The position numbers were made by a program, and so were the translations under genes. The notes beneath the pieces were generated by a model. That model made no database searches and was not told the origin of the DNA. It saw nothing but the letters and a program-made list of their open reading frames with translations. From NCBI RefSeq assembly GCF_910592395.1, contig NC_088322.1, forward strand, positions 556,001 through 620,000: a DNA stretch of 64,000 nucleotides. The letters run 5' to 3'. Below, piece after piece: positions 1 to 7,557 of this stretch. This DNA is from Lineus longissimus. Its lineage: Eukaryota > Nemertea > Pilidiophora > Heteronemertea > Lineidae. Position 1 is the first letter of the stretch. Every line of letters begins with the position of its first letter.

Positions 1-345
1 AGGCCTAGTTATTCTAATATAGTTATTCCTTCTAGGCCTATGGGGCTTTGTTATGTTAATCTTTCAGGGAATGTAGGCCTTTGGCACTACAGATCTGTGC
101 CATTTACTCCCTGTCTGTCCCTGCATTTATAGTAATAGTAATATCATGGTTTTCATTTACAACAGGTTAGTGCAGTGTTGTATTATTTTGTACATTTTCA
201 TCTTTCCCCATTTTGTATCATCTAAGCCATTTACTCCCTGTCTGTCCCTGCATTTATAGTAATATCATGGTTTTCATTTACAACAGGTGTTTGCGTGAGT
301 AATTGATATAGTATGTGCTGTGAAAGGTCATTCCTATCGGCTACA
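1..345 (+). repeat. 5' LTR of Gypsy A (partial)
   Basis: These 345 bases match 5858-6202 with one substitution and no indel. The LTR contains an internal direct duplication of about 65 bases (97-167 and 228-288, the first with a short AGTAAT-type insertion). It ends CTACA at 345, two bases before the primer site. The first ~33 bases are outside the window. Confidence 0.95.
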
Positions 346-347
346 TT

Positions 348-365
348 TGGAGGTTCCACCGAGAT
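348..365 (+). other. primer-binding site of Gypsy A
   Basis: An 18-base stretch starting TGG lies two bases after the LTR end, the expected place for annealing of a host tRNA 3' end (CCA). Its complement has the look of a tRNA T-stem plus acceptor stem. I could not name the tRNA with certainty. Confidence 0.7.
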
Positions 366-397
366 TTGAAATCGGATCGCAGGATTCAGAGTCCTGA

Positions 398-928
398 GTG
401 CTCACTAAGTTCAACATTGTGTTTGGCAATGTGTTACCTAGTGAGAGGTTATTGGAGCAGTTTTATTCTGCTCGGCAGTCGACCGAGGAAAATATAGCCT
501 CCTGGAGTTGTCGTCTTGAAGACATATTGACAACTCTGTCAGAGCAATCTGACATTTCCAATTCCAAGGCCGACATGCTCCGGACCAAGTTCTGGTCAGG
601 TATCCGAGATGAGCGTGTACGCCTTGGCCTTCGTCATTCCTATGATGACGGGCATGCCTACGAGGCACTTGTCAGAAAGGCTCGTATTCTTGAAGTGGAA
701 TTTTCTGTACCTCAACCAACTTCAGTCTCTATGTCTAAATCTTCTAGTGTCACTTCTGTTCAGTCTCAGCAAGTGACAGTGCCTGAGTCCTCATCATTGG
801 CAGAGAAGGTGGATCAATTGGCCACCCAGGTGAAGTCATTGACTTACAGGCGGTTACAAAATGTTACTTGCTTCAACTGTGGGGAGAAAGGCCATTATAA
901 AAGGAAATGTACCAAACCCCTAGTTTGA
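398..928 (+). CDS. gag: Gag, N-terminally shortened, with CCHC zinc knuckle
   Basis: A 176-codon frame ends in a retroviral-type zinc knuckle (CFNCGEKGHYKRKC, spacing C-X2-C-X4-H-X4-C) close to the C-terminus. The upstream part resembles the second half of a Gypsy capsid: a helical region rich in E, R and L followed by a Ser/Thr/Gln-rich linker. Typical Gypsy Gag proteins are roughly twice this length, and the frame begins only about 50 bases after the primer site, so the N-terminal capsid half seems to be missing. Gag would coat and package the RNA; a truncated version probably cannot form particles alone. The pol frame overlaps the gag end by 22 bases in the -1 frame. The start codon is uncertain. 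Confidence 0.8.
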   Translation: MLTKFNIVFGNVLPSERLLEQFYSARQSTEENIASWSCRLEDILTTLSEQSDISNSKADMLRTKFWSGIRDERVRLGLRHSYDDGHAYEALVRKARILEVEFSVPQPTSVSMSKSSSVTSVQSQQVTVPESSSLAEKVDQLATQVKSLTYRRLQNVTCFNCGEKGHYKRKCTKPLV

Positions 929-3900
929 AAACCCCAAATCCAGGCTTCGACAAACTCGAAGGCACCAGAGTAGAGGGACCTCCCTTTGGTTGCCATGTTT
1001 CTGATGGTCCCTTTCCTCTGCGTGAAAGTCGTTCTTCTTTGAGGTCAACCAGTCCCAAACCACGTAAAAGGTCTCCGCCTCCTGTTGTCAAAACTCGGCG
1101 TCCCATTCCGGGTCCTATCAGTAAGGCTAAAAAACTTCCATCAAAACTTGTTGGCAACTCTAACGAGTCACATATTTCTATTGAAGACAATATCTTCACT
1201 TGTCTTTTAGACACTGGTTCTATGGTCAGCACAATTTCTGTTTCAGCGTATCAAAATCAGTTCGCTGATCTTCCCTTGCATTCCTTAGAAAACCTGTTAC
1301 AAGTTCGCGGTGCTAATGGTGCACGACTTCCTTACCATGGATACATAGAGGTTAGAGTGAAACATCCTTTTTCTGATCGTTACTTTGACATACCTTTGCT
1401 GGTCGTTCCAGATACCACTTACAATTTCAAGGTTCCTGTTTTGGTTGGCACCAACATCCTTTCACTTTGTAATTTTGATCCTGGGTTAAGCTTGCCTAAG
1501 CCCTGGAAACTTGCGATTTCCGCTTTGGTCACTTCCCGTAATGCTATTGTTGGAAATGTTGTGACTTTGAGTCCTGTCACTTTGCCTCCAGATACTCAGG
1601 CCAGGGTCTCTGGTTTCTGTAGCACCCATGGTCGTCTTCTTGGTGAAACTTCGGTGATGGCTGAGGCTATTCCCGGTGCCCGATTGCCTGGTGATGTTAT
1701 AATTGTACCCACCTTTCTTGGTCTTGATGGACACAAAAAGGAAAGGGTTGGTTGTTGTGTCTATAACCACAGTAGGAAAGCTGTCACGATTCCTGGACGT
1801 ACTGTCCTATGTCGTCTAGTTCGGGCAGAGTCTGTGTCGGGGCGTGATCCATTAGATCCTTCTGTTTGTATTCCTTCAGATTATCAACCTTCAATTATTC
1901 AGTCTTTGAATTTGGTGAATGATAGTGTAGTCCAGGCTTCACCTTACACTGAACATCAAAACCAGTTGCTACAAGCCGTTGACTTGTCACACATTTCAGC
2001 AGATACTATTCAGTCTGACTTGCGTTCCTTGGTGATGAAGTATTCTGATGTCTTTTCTTTATCAAACACTGATCTTGGTCGGTCCAATCTAGTCACCCAT
2101 CGCATTGAGTTAAATGACACAATCCCTTTTAAACAACGTTTTCGTCGTATTCCACCTTCCATGTTTGATGAAGTGAGGTCACATCTGGACCAAATGTTGC
2201 AGGCAGGTGTCATCAGGCACTCTAAGAGTCCTTGGGCTTCCAACATGGTCCTGGTGCGTAAAAAGGACAAGAGTCTCCGCCTATGTGTGGATTTTCGTCA
2301 GCTTAACCGCCGTACCATCCGGGACTCTTACGCCTTGCCTCGTCTCGATGAGACTCTTGATTGTTTATCTGGTGCCAAGTATTTTACCTCTCTTGATCTC
2401 CGTTGTGGATATTGGCAATGTGAACTTGATGAAAGTCATAAGGAAAGGACGGCGTTCACGGCTGGAAATCTTGGGTTTTATGAATTTAATGTTCTTCCAT
2501 TTGGCTTGTGCAATGCACCCAGCACTTTTCAACGTATGATGGAGCGTTGCCTTCAGGATATTCATCTGCGTAAATGCCTTATCTATTTGGACGACATCGT
2601 CATCTTTTCAAGGTCCATAGAGGAGCATCTGGAGCGCTTAGAGCATGTTTTTACCCGTTTGAGGGAGTGCGGTTTGAAACTCAAATCTTCTAAGTGCTCA
2701 TTTCTTATGGAGAATATTAAATATTTGGGTCATTCTGTTTCGGCGTCTGGCATTGAGCCTGATAACGATAAGATTGAGGCCATTGCCTCCTGGCCTGTTC
2801 CTCAGAGGTCAGAGGACGTTCGAAGGTTTCTTGGTTTTGCGGGGTATTATAGACGTTTCGTCAAGGGATTTTCGTCCTTAGTCCGTCCATTGAATGATCT
2901 TCTTCCTCCTACTGGCACTAAGACCAAGAAGGGAGCCAAGAAACCTGTTTGTACTCCTTTTTATTGGGGAGAGGAGCAGCAGTCGGCCTTCGACAACATG
3001 AAGTCGATTTTATCAAACTCTCCAGTTCTTGGCTTTGCTGACTTTTCCCTCCCTTTTGAACTCCATGCAGATGCGTCCTCTACGGGGCTTGGAGCTATTT
3101 TATATCAGGTTCAGGATGGTCATCGGCGTGTCATTTCTTTTGCTAGCCGTAGTCTTAACAAGGCTGAGAAGAATTATTCAGCGTATAAGCTTGAGTTTCT
3201 CGCCCTCAAATGGGCCGTTACTGAGAAATTTTATGACTATCTATACGGTCATCGGTTCTCAGTGAAAACTGATAACAATCCTTTGACCTACGTTCTTACA
3301 TCGGCCAAGTTGGATGCCACTGGGCATCGCTGGCTGGCTGAACTCTCTTGTTTTGATTTTGATATTTCGTACGTACCTGGAACATCAAATGTCGATGCCG
3401 ATAGCCTCTCTCGAATCCCTTGGGAAAAGGTTGAGTCCGAGAGTGTTCAGGCTATTTGTCAGTCATCACATGTTGATGGGTTTGTTGATTCACTTTGTCT
3501 TTCTATACCAGACTTGACTATGAATTGTGAGGATTCCCCTTGGCCTAAAGTTGATCTGCGAGCAGAGCAGCGAGCTGATGCAACTTTGAGTAGGTTAATT
3601 TCTTGGGTCGAGTCTGATAAATGTCCAAGCAAAAGTCTTTTATCCGATGTTCAGGACAAAGACTTATCTCGTTTATGTCGCTTTTGGTCTAATCTGTCTC
3701 TTGTTGATGGTTTGCTTTGTCGCAATACTATCATCAATGACCAACCATATCAACAAATCATCGTTCCATCTGCATTTCGTTCACAAGTCATAGAAGGTTT
3801 TCATGACCATTTGGGTCATCTCGGTCGTGATCGGACGACAGATTTTATTAAATGTAGGTTTTATTGGCCTGGTATGACTTCAGATGTCGAGCGTTACGTT

Positions 3901-5241
3901 CATAATTGTCTTTCTTGTATTCGGCGGAAGTCGCCTCACTTGCCTGAGCGTGCACCTCTGGTGAACATCACCACAACTGCACCAATGCAGTTAGTTTGCA
4001 TGGACTTCTTGTCCTTGGAACCTTCTCATGGCTATGAGAACATCTTAGTCATAACGGATCATTTTTCCAAGTATGCTCAGGCCATACCGACTAGGAGTCA
4101 AACTGCGACTACCACAGCCAGAGTGCTGTTTGACAACTATATTGTGCATTATGGAATTCCTGAACGCCTCCATAGTGATCAAGGGCGAAATTTTGAGGGC
4201 AAGGTCATTCAGGAGTTGTGTAAGATAATGAATATTTCAAAGTCCCGAACCACTCCATACCATCCCATGGGCAACGGTTTGTGCGAAAGGTTCAACCGCA
4301 CGTTGTTGAATATGCTCGGTACACTCCCTTCTCAAAGTAAAAAGGATTGGAAAAAGTTTGTCCCTAGTATGGTTCATGCTTACAACAGCTCTTGCCATGA
4401 CTCTACTGGATTTTCTCCCTTTTATCTATTGTTTGGCCGCGAGCCCCGTCTCCCTGCTGATGTTACCTTTGGGACTCTTCTTTCTTCGTCTTCTTCTACC
4501 TCCAAGGTCAAGTTTGTGGATGACCTTCGTTCACGTCTTGCAGGTGCTTACTCCTTGGCTCAGAAGGAGATGGAGGCTTCTCGAGTTAGACAGAAGCGCA
4601 ATTACGACCTTAGGGTGAGAGGTGCTGTCTTGCAGGTTGGCGATAGGGTTCTGGTTCGTAGACTTGGTGATCGTGGCAAACATAAGCTTGCGAACAAGTG
4701 GGAAGATGACTTGTTCACGATTTTAGAGCAACCGAATTCGGAGATTCCTGTCTTCATTGTATCTTCCGATTCAGGGGTGAAGAAAACTCTCCACCGGAAT
4801 CTGCTATTGCCAGTCTCTGGCGTGGAACTTTCCTATTCTCCAGCAGCCGAGTTGGCGGTTGATTCTCCATCAACAGTGAAACCTGTTCCTAGACCCCACA
4901 GGTCTTTGAGTAATAAGGGTGAATCTGAGGTGGATCAGCCTACGCCGGCTTTGCCTTACACGAAGGCGGTTGAGAGTTCTGACGATGAGACTGATGACAG
5001 TTCCTTGTCTGATTCTTCTCGGTCTTCTGCCAGATCATCACCATTGCCTGTCAGACCAGCCCGTCCTCAGCGTACAAGACGTCAGCCAGCTTGGACGACA
5101 TCTGGTGATTGGGTGATGTCTGGTCAAGTGTCTGTTCCAGATTGGCAGTTAAAAATTTCGATGCTTCGTGAGATTCTACAGGATCCAGTATTCAAGGCCA
5201 ATTCAATCGCCTTGGATGCTGCGATTCGACTATTATCATAG
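907..5241 (+). CDS. pol: Pol polyprotein: protease, RT, RNase H, integrase (Gypsy)
   Basis: A 1444-codon open frame. Aspartic protease with LLDTGS near residue 100; reverse transcriptase with the FRQLNRRT region and the YLDD catalytic box near residue 560; RNase H with HADAS near 720 and TDNNPL; integrase with an H-H-C-C zinc finger (GHLGRDRT ... CLSCIRR) near 965-1005, and the catalytic D, D, E visible as CMDF, SDQG and LCERFN at about 1032, 1090 and 1126. A Ser/Arg/Pro-rich tail follows. All visible catalytic residues are present, so this Pol looks functional. Expression presumably needs a -1 shift from gag (22-base overlap), but I see no classic slippery heptamer there. The first ~90 residues before the protease are low-complexity. 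Confidence 0.95.
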   Translation: MYQTPSLKTPNPGFDKLEGTRVEGPPFGCHVSDGPFPLRESRSSLRSTSPKPRKRSPPPVVKTRRPIPGPISKAKKLPSKLVGNSNESHISIEDNIFTCLLDTGSMVSTISVSAYQNQFADLPLHSLENLLQVRGANGARLPYHGYIEVRVKHPFSDRYFDIPLLVVPDTTYNFKVPVLVGTNILSLCNFDPGLSLPKPWKLAISALVTSRNAIVGNVVTLSPVTLPPDTQARVSGFCSTHGRLLGETSVMAEAIPGARLPGDVIIVPTFLGLDGHKKERVGCCVYNHSRKAVTIPGRTVLCRLVRAESVSGRDPLDPSVCIPSDYQPSIIQSLNLVNDSVVQASPYTEHQNQLLQAVDLSHISADTIQSDLRSLVMKYSDVFSLSNTDLGRSNLVTHRIELNDTIPFKQRFRRIPPSMFDEVRSHLDQMLQAGVIRHSKSPWASNMVLVRKKDKSLRLCVDFRQLNRRTIRDSYALPRLDETLDCLSGAKYFTSLDLRCGYWQCELDESHKERTAFTAGNLGFYEFNVLPFGLCNAPSTFQRMMERCLQDIHLRKCLIYLDDIVIFSRSIEEHLERLEHVFTRLRECGLKLKSSKCSFLMENIKYLGHSVSASGIEPDNDKIEAIASWPVPQRSEDVRRFLGFAGYYRRFVKGFSSLVRPLNDLLPPTGTKTKKGAKKPVCTPFYWGEEQQSAFDNMKSILSNSPVLGFADFSLPFELHADASSTGLGAILYQVQDGHRRVISFASRSLNKAEKNYSAYKLEFLALKWAVTEKFYDYLYGHRFSVKTDNNPLTYVLTSAKLDATGHRWLAELSCFDFDISYVPGTSNVDADSLSRIPWEKVESESVQAICQSSHVDGFVDSLCLSIPDLTMNCEDSPWPKVDLRAEQRADATLSRLISWVESDKCPSKSLLSDVQDKDLSRLCRFWSNLSLVDGLLCRNTIINDQPYQQIIVPSAFRSQVIEGFHDHLGHLGRDRTTDFIKCRFYWPGMTSDVERYVHNCLSCIRRKSPHLPERAPLVNITTTAPMQLVCMDFLSLEPSHGYENILVITDHFSKYAQAIPTRSQTATTTARVLFDNYIVHYGIPERLHSDQGRNFEGKVIQELCKIMNISKSRTTPYHPMGNGLCERFNRTLLNMLGTLPSQSKKDWKKFVPSMVHAYNSSCHDSTGFSPFYLLFGREPRLPADVTFGTLLSSSSSTSKVKFVDDLRSRLAGAYSLAQKEMEASRVRQKRNYDLRVRGAVLQVGDRVLVRRLGDRGKHKLANKWEDDLFTILEQPNSEIPVFIVSSDSGVKKTLHRNLLLPVSGVELSYSPAAELAVDSPSTVKPVPRPHRSLSNKGESEVDQPTPALPYTKAVESSDDETDDSSLSDSSRSSARSSPLPVRPARPQRTRRQPAWTTSGDWVMSGQVSVPDWQLKISMLREILQDPVFKANSIALDAAIRLLS

Positions 5242-5824
5242 CCAGATTGTGCAGTCAGTTTTATACTTCTAATAACTCATTTCATATCAGGATGATTAGT
5301 CATGCTGCGATATAATTCTGTATTCTTTATTTAAAAAAAAAAAAAAAATTCTGACTAGTATTTCATGATTTTGCCTTGTAAGTGGTCATTTGGTGGGTTG
5401 TGGGTCTTTGAATTAATTATAATTCATTGTATTTTTCGCTCCAGACCACCAATTGATTTTGAGAGATAGAAGAATTTCAATATTTTCTTCTGTTGATTTC
5501 CAATTTGTTCATTTCAGTACTGTGTGTGCTAAAAAGAGTACGTCGTACAGATTATGAATATCTAGTTGTTGATGTTGGTTTGTTAGGTACAATATGTGCT
5601 AATAAGAGCACGTAAATGTACGTCATATGTGCTTTAATCAGGGTTGGAACTTCTCAGCCATATTAACAATAATTGTGGTTGTAACGGAATTCCAAACTGA
5701 TGCTGCTTGTCTTGTCTTTGTCTTTGTCCGGTGTTGTCCATCATCTCTTCATCCATTTCATTCATTTTCACTGCTGCACTTAATTTCACTAAATTTCGGG
5801 AGAAATTTTCTTGTTGGGGGGAAA
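5242..5824 (+). other. 3' untranslated region and polypurine tract of Gypsy A
   Basis: No credible coding frame. It contains a run of about 16 A at 5332-5347. The last nine bases, 5816-5824 (GGGGGGAAA), abut the LTR and are the likely plus-strand primer. Confidence 0.75.
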
Positions 5825-6202
5825 TGTGTTACCATGTATTAAGGGGTTAAAGGGTCTAGGCCTAGTTATTCTAATATAGTTATTCCTTCTAGGCCTATGG
5901 GGCTTTGTTATGTTAATCTTTCAGGGAATGTAGGCCTTTGGCACTACAGATCTGTGCCATTTACTCCCTGTCTGTCCCTGCATTTATAGTAATAGTAATA
6001 TCATGGTTTTCATTTACAACAGGTTAGTGCAGTGTTGTATTATTTTGTACATTTTCATCTTTCCCCATTTTGTATCATCTAAGCCATTTACTCCCTGTCT
6101 GTCCCTGCATTTATAGTAATATCATGGTTTTCATTTACAACAGGTGTTTGCGTGAGTAATTGATATAGTACGTGCTGTGAAAGGTCATTCCTATCGGCTA
6201 CA
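5825..6202 (+). repeat. 3' LTR of Gypsy A (complete, 378 bp)
   Basis: Begins TGTGTTACC right after the purine tract and ends GGCTACA, giving the usual TG...CA ends. Positions 5858-6202 are the counterpart of 1-345. The exact first base could be 5825 or 5827, as both give TG. Confidence 0.92.
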
Positions 6203-6323
6203 AACTGAAAATTGTTTTGTGACAGTACTAAATCAAGAAGTTTGATTATAGACTGATTGTTGGGGCCGTTTTGTTGGCCTCTGTTCCTTAGATGGCGTGC
6301 CACAGCTCTTTTTCCCTCCCATA
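6203..6323 (-). repeat. inverted PLE reverse-transcriptase fragment
   Basis: This 121-bp stretch is the reverse complement of 8527-8647, the LYTNIP...EGKRAV part of the PLE reverse transcriptase. It lies head to head with the main PLE copy, which starts at 6324. Gypsy A has inserted at or next to its far end, so the rest of this inverted piece may continue left of the window. Confidence 0.9.
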
Positions 6324-6360
6324 CTTTTTTGCTGCTTGAGAGGTCTTCTCGGGACTTCAC

Positions 6361-7557
6361 ATGGATCTGATGGACACACCATCCAGCACAGAGGCTGCCG
6401 CACTCACAACGGGTGATACCACCACCCGTTCCGTGCCTGGCGCCGACTCAGAAAAAGATAACGTTCAGCCCAGAACATCTCTAAGTGCTTCGGGAGAAGC
6501 AACAAAAGCTAGGCGCCTCCAGCCGCTTGAACGCGACCCATCCGAGTTTCAACCCATAGAAATCCTCAGGGACGCGCAACAATCGCTCAGCGATTTCCAC
6601 ACACCAGTTAACAGTACCACAAGCTTGAATGTTGAACAACCGGTTGCCAGCACCTCAGCTGCCATTCCCACGGTTGTCATTTCGCCACCCACGGCAGATG
6701 CAGATCACAACCCCGACGTGAGTCTTCAACCGTCAAAGAAGAGGTCACGGACGGACCTGACTGAACAACCTCTTCAGACAAGGACCAGGAGTAAGCACCC
6801 CGTCAGGGAGGATGCGTTACCCCTGTGGAAGCAGGCCCGCAACAGCCTATCAGCTTTTGCGAAGGCTTCTTCAAGGGCACACAGTCTAAGACAGCTGGCG
6901 GACGAAGACAATCCACCCGCCTGGTCCCTGGGCCTGGATCGCCCACCACCGTTTCTCGTTCCCGTTTCCACTAGGATAGTGGATTCGAACAGACTGCATG
7001 CGGTGAGTCTCCTTCGCATCCACGCGGATGAACTCACGGAAAAAGCCGCCATGGACGCCTCACGGGGAGACGCCTTGGTCCGAACCATCAGAACAATCTA
7101 TGGCGAGGACGTCGACGGCTTCAACCTAGCCATCACTCTACTCAACTCATTGATCGCAGCAGACAAAGCTGAGGTCAGGGAAGTGATACAAAGAAGGATG
7201 ACGTCACAAACGCGCCTCCCTAACGATCAGATAGCCGCTTGTCTGGCCACGCACCAGATCCCCAAGTCGGTTTTTCAAGACGGGTCGATCAGGAGAGATC
7301 ACACCAACCAAAGGACCGGCCGTCAGCCACAAGCCACACCAGCTTCAACAGGCAAGAACAACACCAAAACTCGAAGGAGATCGCGATCACCACATCGTGG
7401 AGCACAGCAAGCTCAAACAAGTCCACGCCAGACGGCCCAACCACGCCCAAGGCAAAGACCCATCTCCCCTCGACCGAACAGACCGGCGGGCAGAAGGGAC
7501 TCCCAGCTACAGCATTCCGCACGAGAAGAAGCTCTAATCAAGGCTTTCAGAAAGTGA
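6361..7557 (+). CDS. PLE ORF1, basic Ser/Pro/Arg-rich protein
   Basis: A 398-codon frame starting ATG right after the short leader. I recognise no enzymatic domain. It is rich in Thr/Ser/Pro at the N-terminus, has a possible helical middle (about residues 200-290, with SLLRIHADEL and AITLLNSLIAAD), and a very basic Arg/Pro/Gln-rich C-terminus (about 300-398, with RRRSRSPHR) suited to nucleic-acid binding. The last 319 bases overlap the RT frame. A role in RNP formation, or as the N-terminal half of a frameshift fusion with the RT, is inference. Confidence 0.75.
   Translation: MDLMDTPSSTEAAALTTGDTTTRSVPGADSEKDNVQPRTSLSASGEATKARRLQPLERDPSEFQPIEILRDAQQSLSDFHTPVNSTTSLNVEQPVASTSAAIPTVVISPPTADADHNPDVSLQPSKKRSRTDLTEQPLQTRTRSKHPVREDALPLWKQARNSLSAFAKASSRAHSLRQLADEDNPPAWSLGLDRPPPFLVPVSTRIVDSNRLHAVSLLRIHADELTEKAAMDASRGDALVRTIRTIYGEDVDGFNLAITLLNSLIAADKAEVREVIQRRMTSQTRLPNDQIAACLATHQIPKSVFQDGSIRRDHTNQRTGRQPQATPASTGKNNTKTRRRSRSPHRGAQQAQTSPRQTAQPRPRQRPISPRPNRPAGRRDSQLQHSAREEALIKAFRK

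Larger units (their letters stand above)
1..6202 (+). mobile_element. Gypsy-type LTR retrotransposon A, 5' end cut by window
   Basis: The element runs from a 5' LTR cut by the window edge, through a tRNA primer site, gag, pol and a purine tract, to a complete 3' LTR ending at 6202. Position 1 corresponds to 5858, and the 345 shared LTR bases differ at one site (T in the left copy, C in the right copy, in the GTAYGTGCTG word), so insertion is recent. Domain order is protease, reverse transcriptase, RNase H, integrase, which defines Metaviridae/Gypsy rather than Copia. Pol is uninterrupted over 1444 codons, but gag appears to lack its N-terminal half. The right flank is an inverted Penelope-like fragment; the left flank, and therefore the target-site duplication, lies outside the window. 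Confidence 0.95.

Noticed and set aside
907-928. Slippery heptamer at the gag-pol overlap of Gypsy A
   Set aside because: ACC AAA CCC CTA in the gag frame does not fit X XXY YYZ.
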